Origin: Gangjinia marincola
GTDB lineage: Bacteria; Bacteroidota; Bacteroidia; Flavobacteriales; Flavobacteriaceae
Reading direction: 5' to 3'
NCBI RefSeq assembly: GCF_039523415.1
Contig: NZ_BAAAFG010000013.1
Location: 1-64,000, forward strand
DNA: 64,000 nt
The translations under genes and the position numbers were made by a program. Below, piece after piece: positions 43,348-51,589 of the stretch. Numbering within the stretch: position 1 is the first letter of the stretch; each line of letters begins with the position of its first letter. The notes beneath the pieces were generated by a model. It was not told the DNA's origin and made no database searches. It saw only the letters and a program-made list of their open reading frames with translations.

Positions 43348-44301
43348 CTACTTCCTGGCTACAACTTTTCTAGCTTTACTTACAATGGCCTCTGCATTTA
43401 AACCGTATTTATCCATGAGTTGAGCTGGAGTTCCGCTTTCGCCGAAGGTATCATTGGTAGCGACAAATTCTTGCGGAGTAGGATAATGAAGTGCCAGTGT
43501 TCTGGCTACACTTTCTCCTAGTCCCCCTAAAAAGTTATGCTCCTCTGCCGTAACCACACAACCCGTTTTCTTAGCCGAAGCAACCACTGCCTCTTCATCC
43601 AGGGGTTTTATGGTATGAATATTAATTACTTCGGCTGAGATTCCTTTATCATGTAGTATTTTTGCAGCTTCTAATGCTTCCCATACCAAATGGCCAGTGG
43701 CAATGATAGTAACATCACTGCCCTCAATCAAGTGCACAGCTTTACCGAGTTCAAATGTGCCGTTTTCTGGCGTAAAATTAGGAACTTTTGGGCGTCCAAA
43801 TCTCAAATATACTGGACCTTCATGAGCAGCGATTGCAAGCGTCGCAGCTTTAGTTTGGTTAAAGTCACATGTATTAATAACGGTCATTCCAGGTAACATT
43901 TTCATCAGACCTATATCTTCTAAAATTTGGTGGGTGGCGCCATCTTCACCCAAGGTAATTCCTGCATGCGAAGCGCATATTTTCACATTTTTACCAGAAT
44001 AAGCAACACTTTGTCTTATTTGATCGTACACTCTTCCGGTTGAGAAATTAGCAAACGTTCCTGTAAACGGTACTTTACCGCCTATCGTTAGACCGGCAGC
44101 TATTCCTATCATATTCGCTTCGGCTATACCTACCTGAAAAAATCGCTCAGGGTGATTTGCTTTGAATTCGTCCATTTTTAATGATCCGGTAAGATCTGCA
44201 CATAATGCAACGACGTTATCATTTTCTTTACCAAGTTGTGTAAGACCTGCTCCAAAACCTGAACGTGTATCCTTATTTCCTGTGTTTGTGTATGTTTTCA
44301 T
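43348..44301 (-). CDS. Transketolase, C-terminal subunit
   Basis: About 317 residues covering the pyrimidine-binding and C-terminal domains of transketolase: TRSGFGAGL, ERFFQVGIAEANMIGIAAG (with the catalytic Glu in GIAEANM), ASHAGITLGEDGATHQ, VYLRFGRPK and the C-terminal TAEEHNFLGGLG. With the product of 44461-45306 it forms the split transketolase seen in Bacteroidota (pentose phosphate pathway). A start two codons earlier (44307) is possible. A copy of the TTCCGCGAAAGCG motif is directly upstream (44309-44321). Confidence 0.94.
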   Translation of the reverse strand: MKTYTNTGNKDTRSGFGAGLTQLGKENDNVVALCADLTGSLKMDEFKANHPERFFQVGIAEANMIGIAAGLTIGGKVPFTGTFANFSTGRVYDQIRQSVAYSGKNVKICASHAGITLGEDGATHQILEDIGLMKMLPGMTVINTCDFNQTKAATLAIAAHEGPVYLRFGRPKVPNFTPENGTFELGKAVHLIEGSDVTIIATGHLVWEALEAAKILHDKGISAEVINIHTIKPLDEEAVVASAKKTGCVVTAEEHNFLGGLGESVARTLALHYPTPQEFVATNDTFGESGTPAQLMDKYGLNAEAIVSKARKVVARK

Positions 44302-44385
44302 AGTCATTTTCCGCGAAAGCGGTAATCTTTTGAAGTTATATGCCTGTATAGAAGTAACTACTTATATTAAATGATATTTAGTGTT

Positions 44386-44448
44386 CTTCTCCAAAGGAGA
44401 GGAGCACTGGTACTTTAATTAGTATTTTTTTCCTCTCCTTTTGGGAAG
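44386..44448. repeat. Imperfect inverted repeat between the two transketolase genes
   Basis: Arms 44386-44403 and 44431-44448 pair at 17 of 18 positions (one as G-U), with a 27-base loop. The arms are purine/pyrimidine rich (core AAAGGAGAGGA). It looks like an extragenic palindrome and could tune expression between the two subunit genes. No T-run follows the arm on either strand in terminator position, apart from a T-run in the loop. Confidence 0.55.
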
Positions 44449-44460
44449 TTAGGTGGGGAA

Positions 44461-45306
44461 TTAATAATCCCCTAAAGTCTCAGGATTCTGCGCTAAGGCA
44501 GTTTCTAACTGATCATCATTTGGTGCTTTACCGTGCCACGCATGGGTATGCATCATAAAATCAACACCGTTACCCATCACCGTATGTAACAACATGCAAA
44601 CGGGTTTGCCTTGACCTGTCATTGACTTTGCTTTTTGCAGTCCTTTTCTTATCGCATCTATATCGTTGCCATTTTCTACATCAATAACGTGCCAGCCAAA
44701 GGCCTCAAATTTAGCTCTTAATGAACCCATTGGCAGTACGTCTTTTAAGCTGCCATCAATTTGTTGCCCATTATAATCTATAGTTGCAATTAGATTGTCA
44801 ATATTGTTCCCGGCGGCATACATGATCGCTTCCCAGTTTTGACCTTCCTGTAATTCTCCATCACCGTGTAAGGTATAAATAAGATGATCATCTTGATTGA
44901 GTTTTTTAGCTTCGGCAGCACCTATAGCGACAGACATTCCCTGGCCTAGCGATCCTGATGCAATTCTAACACCTGGTAATCCTTCATGCGTAGTGGGATG
45001 TCCTTGAAGTCGCGAATCAATAAGCCTAAAGGTATTAAGTTCGTCTATGGGAAAAAATCCGCTTCGTGCCAGGACACTATAGTATACCGGCGAAATATGA
45101 CCATTTGATAAAAAGAAGAGGTCTTCGCCCTCCCCATTCATTTTAAAATCAGATTTATAGCGCAGAACTTCTTGATATAAAACTGAAAAAAATTCGGCGC
45201 AACCCAAAGATCCACCAGGGTGACCAGAATTAACCTTATGTACCTGGCGCAGGATATCTCTACGAACTTGTTGGACAAAATCAGGTAAAGAAGAATGTGA
45301 TGACAT
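44461..45306 (-). CDS. Transketolase, N-terminal subunit
   Basis: 281 residues, the thiamine-diphosphate-binding half: VNSGHPGGSLGCAEFFSVLY, FFLSNGHISPVYYSVLA, ASGSLGQGMSVAIGAA, and the ThDP motif GDGELQEGQNWEAIMYA ... DYNGQQIDG, with HTVMGNGVDFM and the closing HAWHGKAPN. It is separated by ~160 bases from the C-terminal subunit gene and has a perfect promoter. Confidence 0.95.
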   Translation of the reverse strand: MSSHSSLPDFVQQVRRDILRQVHKVNSGHPGGSLGCAEFFSVLYQEVLRYKSDFKMNGEGEDLFFLSNGHISPVYYSVLARSGFFPIDELNTFRLIDSRLQGHPTTHEGLPGVRIASGSLGQGMSVAIGAAEAKKLNQDDHLIYTLHGDGELQEGQNWEAIMYAAGNNIDNLIATIDYNGQQIDGSLKDVLPMGSLRAKFEAFGWHVIDVENGNDIDAIRKGLQKAKSMTGQGKPVCMLLHTVMGNGVDFMMHTHAWHGKAPNDDQLETALAQNPETLGDY

Positions 45307-45329
45307 GTGTTGTGTTGTTTTATGCGATG

Positions 45330-45360
45330 CAAAAATACTTTTTTAAGCCCGTGAGGCAAA
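45330..45360 (-). promoter_or_regulatory. Perfect-consensus Bacteroidota promoter of the transketolase genes
   Basis: On the minus strand TTTG (45360-45357), exactly 19 bases, then TATTTTTG (45337-45330), 23 bases before the start codon. Confidence 0.75.
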
Positions 45361-45500
45361 TTAAGGTCTGATTCACTTATTAACGATTTTGAGATTTTAC
45401 CAACATTTTAAATTCAAAATGTCGCTGGGTGAAATTGTAAGCACAAATTCATTAGACGAATAAACTCTAAAGAGAATTCTCTTTACTAGAGAGGATAAAG

Positions 45501-45508
45501 TATCTTTG
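45501..45508 (+). promoter_or_regulatory. -7 promoter element of tgt
   Basis: TATCTTTG fits TAnnTTTG and lies 21 bases before the ATG. No TTG is found at the usual -33 distance. Confidence 0.45.
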
Positions 45509-45529
45509 CGCACTTTTTAAAGCGAGTAA

Positions 45530-46660
45530 ATGACTTTTGATTTATTGCATACTGATCCCGAAACTCAGGCCAGAGCAGGTAAAATACAAACTGATCACGG
45601 TAGTATTGAAACACCTATTTTCATGCCGGTGGGCACGCAGGCAACAGTAAAAGCAGTCCATCAAAGAGAATTACGTGAAGACATTAATCCTGATATCATT
45701 CTAGGAAATACGTATCACCTTTATCTTAGACCTCATACAGATATTCTCAAAAAAGCCGGGGGAATTCATAAATTCATGAATTGGGATCGAAATATTCTTA
45801 CCGATAGTGGTGGATATCAGGTATACTCACTTGCTAATAATCGAAAAATAACCGAGGAAGGTGTAAAATTCAAATCTCACATTGATGGATCTATGCATTG
45901 GTTTACGCCCGAAACAGTCATGCAAATTGAGCGGGATATTGGCGCAGATATTATTATGGCGTTTGATGAATGTACACCTTATCCATGTGACTACGGTTAT
46001 GCGAAGGACTCAATGCATATGACGCATCGATGGTTGGATCGATGTATGAATGCGCTTAAAGAAATGCCATATACTTATGATTACAGTCAAAGCTTCTTTC
46101 CTATTATTCAGGGGAGTACGTATAAGGATTTAAGAAAACAGTCAGCAGAATACATTGCAGGAGTTAATGCAGATGGAAATGCTATTGGTGGATTATCAGT
46201 AGGAGAGCCGGCAGAGGAGATGTATGCCATGACTGAAGTTGTTACTGCCGTTCTGCCACATGAAAAACCGCGTTATCTCATGGGTGTTGGTACACCAATA
46301 AATATTCTTGAAAACATAGCCTTAGGGATTGACATGTTTGATTGCGTTATGCCTACTCGAAATGCCCGCAACGGGATGCTCTTTACTGCGCATGGCACCA
46401 TAAATATCAAAAACAAAAAGTGGGAAGATGATTTTTCTGCAATTGATGAGGCTAACTATACCTGGGTGGATACTGAATATTCTAAAGCTTATTTGAAACA
46501 CTTATTTAAGGTAAATGAATTTTTAGGCAGGCAAATTGCAACTATTCATAATTTGGGCTTTTATCTATGGTTGGTAAGAGAAGCCAGAAAACATATCTTA
46601 GCGGGAGATTTTAAATCCTGGAAGAATATGATGGTCAAACAAATGGATAAAAGGTTATAA
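45530..46660 (+). CDS. tgt: tRNA-guanine transglycosylase lacking the usual zinc cysteines
   Basis: 376 residues, normal Tgt length. The active-site segments are intact: ILTDSGGYQVYSLA (general base/nucleophile region), IIMAFDECTPYP, GGLSVGEPAEEMY and the second Asp in GIDMFDCVMPTRNARNG. It exchanges guanine at position 34 for a queuine precursor in tRNA Asp/Asn/His/Tyr. In E. coli the zinc site is CxCxxC followed by a His; here the aligned stretch (about 304-316) reads EANYTWVDTEYS with no Cys, although YSKAYLKHL and the later TIHN are kept. The LptF/G gene follows 66 bases later. Confidence 0.94.
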   Translation: MTFDLLHTDPETQARAGKIQTDHGSIETPIFMPVGTQATVKAVHQRELREDINPDIILGNTYHLYLRPHTDILKKAGGIHKFMNWDRNILTDSGGYQVYSLANNRKITEEGVKFKSHIDGSMHWFTPETVMQIERDIGADIIMAFDECTPYPCDYGYAKDSMHMTHRWLDRCMNALKEMPYTYDYSQSFFPIIQGSTYKDLRKQSAEYIAGVNADGNAIGGLSVGEPAEEMYAMTEVVTAVLPHEKPRYLMGVGTPINILENIALGIDMFDCVMPTRNARNGMLFTAHGTINIKNKKWEDDFSAIDEANYTWVDTEYSKAYLKHLFKVNEFLGRQIATIHNLGFYLWLVREARKHILAGDFKSWKNMMVKQMDKRL

Positions 46661-46707
46661 TAAATATTCCCCTACATTGTAAATGACCTGCAATTATAAA
46701 AGTTTAC

Positions 46708-46720
46708 CGCTTTCGCGGAA
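46708..46720. repeat. Intergenic copy of the dispersed motif CGCTTTCGCGGAA
   Basis: A perfect 13-base copy lies just before the LptF/G start. Other copies: 21906-21917, 34442-34454, 44309-44321, 54419-54430 and 58593-58604, with a variant at 60215-60227. The core has the palindromic look of TTTCGCGGAAA-type elements. Confidence 0.65.
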
Positions 46721-46726
46721 AATGTT

Positions 46727-47803
46727 ATGAAGATTTTAGATTGGTACATACTCAAGCGATATCTGGGCACGTTTTTACTCATGTTGGCATTATTTGTACC
46801 CATTGGTATCACAGTAAATCTTGCAGAAAAAATAGGTAAGATTCTAGCCAATGATGTACCGATTATGGAAGTGGTTAAGTACTATGGTAACTTTACCATC
46901 TATTTTGCGAATTTACTATTTCCGATATTTTTATTTCTATCGGTGATTTGGTTTACGTCTAAACTGGCGAATAATACAGAAATCATTGCTTTCTTAAGTA
47001 GCGGAGTTTCCTTTTCACGTTTTTTACGCCCCTATTTGGTTGGAGCCACCTTGGTTTGTTTTGCAGCTCTGGCGTTGAGTCTTTTTTTGGCACCGTCTGC
47101 CAGTAAGGGCTTCAATGAATTTAAATATGCGTATTTAAAAAAACGTTCTAAAACACAAGAAACAAGTAATGTGTATCGGCAAATCAATGATGACGAATTT
47201 GTATACGCAAGTAATTTTTTACCTAAGTCCAAGTCTGCGCGTAATTTTATGTTAGAACATTTTGAGAATAATGAATTAAAATTTAAAATTACGGCATCGC
47301 GGCTTCAATACAATGATAAAGATAGTACGTATACCTTAACGAATTATGATAAACGTATAATCGGTCAAGCCGAAGATATATTAGTAAGCAAGTCAAAGTT
47401 CGATACCATTTTGCCCTTTGAGATAGAGACCTTAACTCCTTTGTCTTATGTCGCCGAAACATTAAATTACTTTGAATTGAGAGATTTCATAGCCGAAGAA
47501 GAGCGACTGGGATCGGCCAATATTAATACGTATAAAGTAGAAGCCTACAAACGTTTGAGTATACCGGTTTCTGCTTTTATCTTAACCATCATTGCTGTAG
47601 CGGTTTCAGCAATGAAGCGCAGGGGTGGGATGGGAGTAAATCTGGCTATCGGTATTGCCATCGCATTTTCATACGTATTTCTAGATAAGGTATTTGGCAC
47701 AATTGCTCAAAAATCAGATTTTTCTCCTCTGCTGGCCGTGTGGATACCTAACCTGTTCTTTGGCGTGCTTGCATTTTATCTATTGAGAAATGCCAAGCGA
47801 TAA
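46727..47803 (+). CDS. LptF/LptG family lipopolysaccharide export permease
   Basis: 358 residues. Three N-terminal membrane segments (about 12-32, 55-78, 100-122), a periplasmic beta-jellyroll part (about 130-255) and three C-terminal segments (about 268-355), the YjgP/YjgQ layout. Typical starts of the family are seen: ILDWYILKRYLGTFLLML and a conserved KRLSIPVSAFILTIIAVAVS. It extracts LPS from the inner membrane together with LptB. Only one of the LptF/LptG pair is in the window. It overlaps the EamA gene by 14 bases. Confidence 0.92.
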   Translation: MKILDWYILKRYLGTFLLMLALFVPIGITVNLAEKIGKILANDVPIMEVVKYYGNFTIYFANLLFPIFLFLSVIWFTSKLANNTEIIAFLSSGVSFSRFLRPYLVGATLVCFAALALSLFLAPSASKGFNEFKYAYLKKRSKTQETSNVYRQINDDEFVYASNFLPKSKSARNFMLEHFENNELKFKITASRLQYNDKDSTYTLTNYDKRIIGQAEDILVSKSKFDTILPFEIETLTPLSYVAETLNYFELRDFIAEEERLGSANINTYKVEAYKRLSIPVSAFILTIIAVAVSAMKRRGGMGVNLAIGIAIAFSYVFLDKVFGTIAQKSDFSPLLAVWIPNLFFGVLAFYLLRNAKR

Positions 47804-48701
47804 ATTTAAGAGTTACCTTCATTTTCACTTCATTGTTTTTATATGGGGTTTTACGGCTATATTGGGAGCTTTGATAAGTATAGATGCGATCCCGTTAGTA
47901 TGGTATCGTATGCTACTCGCCAGTTTCTTTATTCTGGGCTGGATTGTTTTTAAACGAAAACAATTAAAAATTTCGCCGCAAAATATTAAGGTACTTGCTG
48001 TTGCGGGTATAGTGATTGCAGTTCATTGGCTTACATTCTTTGGAGCGATTAAAGCCAGTAATGTGTCCATTACCTTAGCGTTGATGTCAACAGGCGCTTT
48101 TTTCACTTCTATCCTGGAACCTATTTTCTATAAGCGAAAGTTGATTTGGTATGAACTCGTCTTTGGAACAATTGTCATCATAGGATTATACATCATCTTT
48201 AAAGTAGAAACCGAATATTTGTTGGGAATAGGTTTAGCCTTATGTTCAGCGTTTTTATCTGCTATTTTTACTCTAATTAACGGTAAGATGGTGAGTAAGG
48301 CAGATTCTGCGGTAATCTCATTTTACGAATTAGGTTTTGGAGTAGTAGGGATATCACTGTATTTGCTCATTATGACCTTTGTTGCAGAAGGCTCTGGATT
48401 TACGGCTGATTTTTTTGTTCTTTCCTCAATGGATTGGGTATATATTGGAGTGTTAGCTTCGGTTTGTACAGCATATGCTTTTATAGCTTCGGTTATGGTA
48501 ATGAGACACCTTTCTCCTTATACTATTATGCTGACGATAAATCTTGAGCCGGTGTATGGGATTATTTTAGCTTACTTTATTTTCGGGAACAAAGAAAAAA
48601 TGAGTACAGAATTTTACCTGGGTGCTGTTGTGATTGTGAGCACTGTTATTTTAAATGGAATTCTCAAAAACCGTAAAAAATTACAACAATCTGCTCATTA
48701 A
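47790..48701 (+). CDS. EamA/DMT family transporter
   Basis: 303 residues with ten hydrophobic segments in two five-segment EamA halves. The first has FIWGFTAILGALISIDAIPLVWYRMLLASFF and the second the conserved YTIMLTINLEPVYGIILAYFIFGNKE. The family exports or imports metabolites such as amino acids; the substrate is unknown. The start is 14 bases inside the LptF/G gene. Confidence 0.92.
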   Translation: MPSDKFKSYLHFHFIVFIWGFTAILGALISIDAIPLVWYRMLLASFFILGWIVFKRKQLKISPQNIKVLAVAGIVIAVHWLTFFGAIKASNVSITLALMSTGAFFTSILEPIFYKRKLIWYELVFGTIVIIGLYIIFKVETEYLLGIGLALCSAFLSAIFTLINGKMVSKADSAVISFYELGFGVVGISLYLLIMTFVAEGSGFTADFFVLSSMDWVYIGVLASVCTAYAFIASVMVMRHLSPYTIMLTINLEPVYGIILAYFIFGNKEKMSTEFYLGAVVIVSTVILNGILKNRKKLQQSAH

Positions 48702-48717
48702 AACAGGACTTAAATAG

Positions 48718-48725
48718 TATATTTG
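48718..48725 (+). promoter_or_regulatory. Possible -7 promoter element of accA
   Basis: TATATTTG matches TAnnTTTG 36 bases before the accA start. There is no TTG at the expected upstream distance. Confidence 0.4.
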
Positions 48726-48760
48726 TTTATACCAACAACTAAATTAAAGCCCATAATTTT

Positions 48761-49714
48761 ATGGAGTATCTAGAATTTGAACTACCCATTAAGGAGCTAG
48801 AAGAACAGCTTGAAAAAGCGAGTAAAATAGGCGAAGAAAGTGATGTAGATGTAACGGCTACGTGTAAACAAATTGAAACCAAGTTAAAGGAGACAAAGCG
48901 GGATATTTATAAGAACCTTACAGCCTGGCAGCGGGTTCAAATGTCACGTCATCCTGATCGACCATATACCCTGGATTACATCAATGCAATTTGTGGAGAT
49001 TCTTTTTTAGAGCTTCACGGGGATAGAAGTTTTGGAGATGACAAAGCAATGATTGGTGGATTAGGAAAGATAGGGGATCAAAGTTTTATGGTTATTGGTA
49101 CCCAAAAAGGAGTAAATACTAAAATGCGCCAGTACCGCAATTTTGGAATGGCGAGTCCCGAAGGATATAGAAAAGCCTTGCGCTTAATGAAAAGTGCAGA
49201 AAAATTTGGGCTGCCGGTAGTAACGTTAATTGATACCCCGGGTGCTTTCCCGGGATTAGAAGCCGAGGAGCGTGGGCAAGGTGAAGCGATCGCGAGAAAT
49301 ATTTTTGAGATGACTAAACTCATGGTGCCGATAATAGTGGTTATCATCGGTGAAGGAGCTAGCGGCGGAGCTTTAGGAATTGGTGTAGGAGATCGAGTAC
49401 TCATGTTAGAAAATACCTGGTATTCTGTGATCTCACCAGAATCATGTTCATCTATTTTATGGAGAAGTTGGGAGCATAAAGAAAAAGCTGCAGAAGCCTT
49501 AAAACTTACTGCAAAAGACATGAAAAAAATGGGATTGGTGGATATGATTGTAAAAGAACCTGTAGGTGGAGCACATCGTGATCGTGAAAAAACATTTTCT
49601 ACTGTGCAAAAAGAAATTTTAAAGTCTTTTGAAGAGCTGAAAAACTTATCACCAACAAAATTGGTCAAAGAGCGCATGAATAAATATGACCAAATGGGAG
49701 TCTTTAAAGGTTAA
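48761..49714 (+). CDS. accA: Acetyl-CoA carboxylase carboxyltransferase subunit alpha
   Basis: 317 residues, the usual length of bacterial AccA. N-terminal coiled region LEFELPIKELEEQLEKA, then RPYTLDYINAICGDSFLELHGDR, LIDTPGAFPGLEAEERGQGEAIARN and GEGASGGALGIGVGD, which form the crotonase-fold oxyanion site. It transfers carboxyl from biotin to acetyl-CoA with AccD, the first step of fatty acid synthesis. A terminator follows. Confidence 0.97.
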   Translation: MEYLEFELPIKELEEQLEKASKIGEESDVDVTATCKQIETKLKETKRDIYKNLTAWQRVQMSRHPDRPYTLDYINAICGDSFLELHGDRSFGDDKAMIGGLGKIGDQSFMVIGTQKGVNTKMRQYRNFGMASPEGYRKALRLMKSAEKFGLPVVTLIDTPGAFPGLEAEERGQGEAIARNIFEMTKLMVPIIVVIIGEGASGGALGIGVGDRVLMLENTWYSVISPESCSSILWRSWEHKEKAAEALKLTAKDMKKMGLVDMIVKEPVGGAHRDREKTFSTVQKEILKSFEELKNLSPTKLVKERMNKYDQMGVFKG

Positions 49715-49735
49715 AAACCATTTTTCCCTTATCAC

Positions 49736-49768
49736 AAACCGTCTTATCTTTATAAGGTGGTTTTTTTT
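49736..49768 (+). terminator. Intrinsic terminator of accA
   Basis: AAACCGTCTTAT (49736-49747) pairs with ATAAGGTGGTTT (49752-49763), with two wobble pairs, a 4-base loop and eight T. Confidence 0.85.
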
Positions 49769-49882
49769 ATACTTATCAACACACTATTTTAAGATATTAA
49801 CATCACAAATGTTGACAGACGGTGAACTATAGAAGTCATTTAAAATAGGGTAGGTCTTAACGTTTTGTTTACATTCGCACTA

Positions 49883-51427
49883 ATGAAAAAAGTACAGGCT
49901 TCAGCACCCTTTAGCTATTCCGGGGGGAACGTAATTGCACTAGAAAAAGGAAAATTGCCTCCACAAGCAACTGATTTAGAAGAAGTTGTGTTAGGTGCAA
50001 TGATGATTGATAAAAAAGGAGTAGATGAAGTTATCGATATTCTTCATCCAGACGTATTCTACAAAGAATCCCACCAACACATCTATGAAGCTATTTTCAA
50101 ACTCTTTGAAAACAGTGAGCCGGTGGACTTATTAACGGTTTCACAACAATTGAAGAAGGATGAAAAATTAGATGCAATTGGAGGGGACTTTTATTTGATT
50201 CAATTAACTCAAAAGGTGTCGAGTAGTGCACATATCGAGTTTCACGCCCGTATTATTCTTCAAAAATTTATTCAGCGTAGTTTGATCAAAATCTCCAATG
50301 AGATCATTGAGGAGGCATACGATGAAACCACCGATGTTTTTGATTTATTGGATACCGCAGAGGCAAAATTATACGAGGTAACTCAAGGGAATATTAAAAA
50401 ATCTTCTGAAACTGCTCAAAGTCTGGTCATTCAGGCAAAGAAAAAAATTGAGGAAATTTCCAACCAAGAAGGATTAAGTGGGATACCTTCAGGTTTCACA
50501 CGATTGGATAAATTGACTTCTGGATGGCAGCCTAGTGATTTAGTTATTGTTGCTGCACGTCCTGGTATGGGTAAAACGGCATTTACCTTATCCATGGCAC
50601 GAAACATGGCTGTAGAACAAAATACGCCTGTGGCCTTTTTCTCGCTTGAGATGTCATCGGTACAGTTGATCACGCGTTTAATTTCATCAGAGACCGGATT
50701 ATCTTCTGAGAAGCTTAGAACCGGAAACTTAGAAAAACACGAGTGGGAGCAGCTTAATGTGAAAGTGAAAAATTTGGAGAATGCGCCACTTTTTATTGAT
50801 GACACTCCGTCGCTTTCTATTTTTGATTTAAGAGCCAAGGCAAGACGTTTGGCTTCAAAACATGATATCAAGTTGATTGTAATTGATTACTTGCAATTGA
50901 TGACCGGTGGTGGCTCTCAAAAGGGAGGTAATCGTGAGCAGGAGATTTCAATGATCTCCCGAAACCTTAAAGCACTCGCAAAAGAATTAAACATACCAGT
51001 GATCGCATTATCTCAATTATCACGTGCGGTAGAAACCCGCGGCGGTAGCAAACGCCCTTTATTGAGTGACTTGCGTGAATCTGGAGCCATTGAGCAGGAT
51101 GCCGATATTGTTTCTTTTATCTACAGACCAGAATATTACAAAATTGAAGAGTGGGATGATGAGGAGCGTACCCCAACCGAAGGTCAAGCAGAATTTATTG
51201 TCTCTAAGCATCGTAATGGTGGGTTAGATAACATACGACTAAAATTCATTGGGCATTTAGGAAAATTTGATAATTTAGAAACCTTTGATGCGCCATTCGA
51301 GTTTCAGTCTAAATTAAATGCCGCAGCAAACGATGATACCTTCAAACCAGACGTATTCCCAAGTACAGATCAGGCTTTTGGCAGTGGGATGAATGATTTA
51401 GAGGAAGATAACGACGTCCCTTTTTAA
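49883..51427 (+). CDS. dnaB: Replicative DNA helicase
   Basis: 514 residues from the ATG at 49883 (an earlier TTG adds six unlikely residues). The N-terminal domain starts LPPQATDLEEVVLGAMMID; the RecA-type core has Walker A AARPGMGKTAF, FSLEMSS, Walker B LIVIDYLQLM and SDLRESGAIEQDADIV. It unwinds DNA at the replication fork. No intein is seen, and the Asp/Pro-rich C-terminus (DLEEDNDVPF) is normal for the group. Confidence 0.97.
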   Translation: MKKVQASAPFSYSGGNVIALEKGKLPPQATDLEEVVLGAMMIDKKGVDEVIDILHPDVFYKESHQHIYEAIFKLFENSEPVDLLTVSQQLKKDEKLDAIGGDFYLIQLTQKVSSSAHIEFHARIILQKFIQRSLIKISNEIIEEAYDETTDVFDLLDTAEAKLYEVTQGNIKKSSETAQSLVIQAKKKIEEISNQEGLSGIPSGFTRLDKLTSGWQPSDLVIVAARPGMGKTAFTLSMARNMAVEQNTPVAFFSLEMSSVQLITRLISSETGLSSEKLRTGNLEKHEWEQLNVKVKNLENAPLFIDDTPSLSIFDLRAKARRLASKHDIKLIVIDYLQLMTGGGSQKGGNREQEISMISRNLKALAKELNIPVIALSQLSRAVETRGGSKRPLLSDLRESGAIEQDADIVSFIYRPEYYKIEEWDDEERTPTEGQAEFIVSKHRNGGLDNIRLKFIGHLGKFDNLETFDAPFEFQSKLNAAANDDTFKPDVFPSTDQAFGSGMNDLEEDNDVPF

Positions 51428-51589
51428 TAGTCTCATTCATGCGTAGGCAGAAATCTTTTATCATTAGCGCGCCCGAGTGTTGCCGAAACTTTAGCGGAAG
51501 AATTAGTGAGCAGTATATTAGGTCTACGTTATAAAAGTAAAGAACGTCCTCAACTTAAATTTCACCTCCCTATTTTGTACCTTTATCAT

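Noticed and set aside
49078..49677. 199-codon minus-strand frame within accA
   Set aside because: It is antisense to a well-conserved accA, lacks recognisable motifs and has low-complexity Ser/Ile/Pro composition typical of shadow frames.
51428..51589. Possible extra gene or N-terminal extension between dnaB and the AsnB-labelled gene
   Set aside because: The frame can be read upstream through RPSVAETLAEELVSS-like residues, but it has no good start and would put residues ahead of a clear signal peptide.
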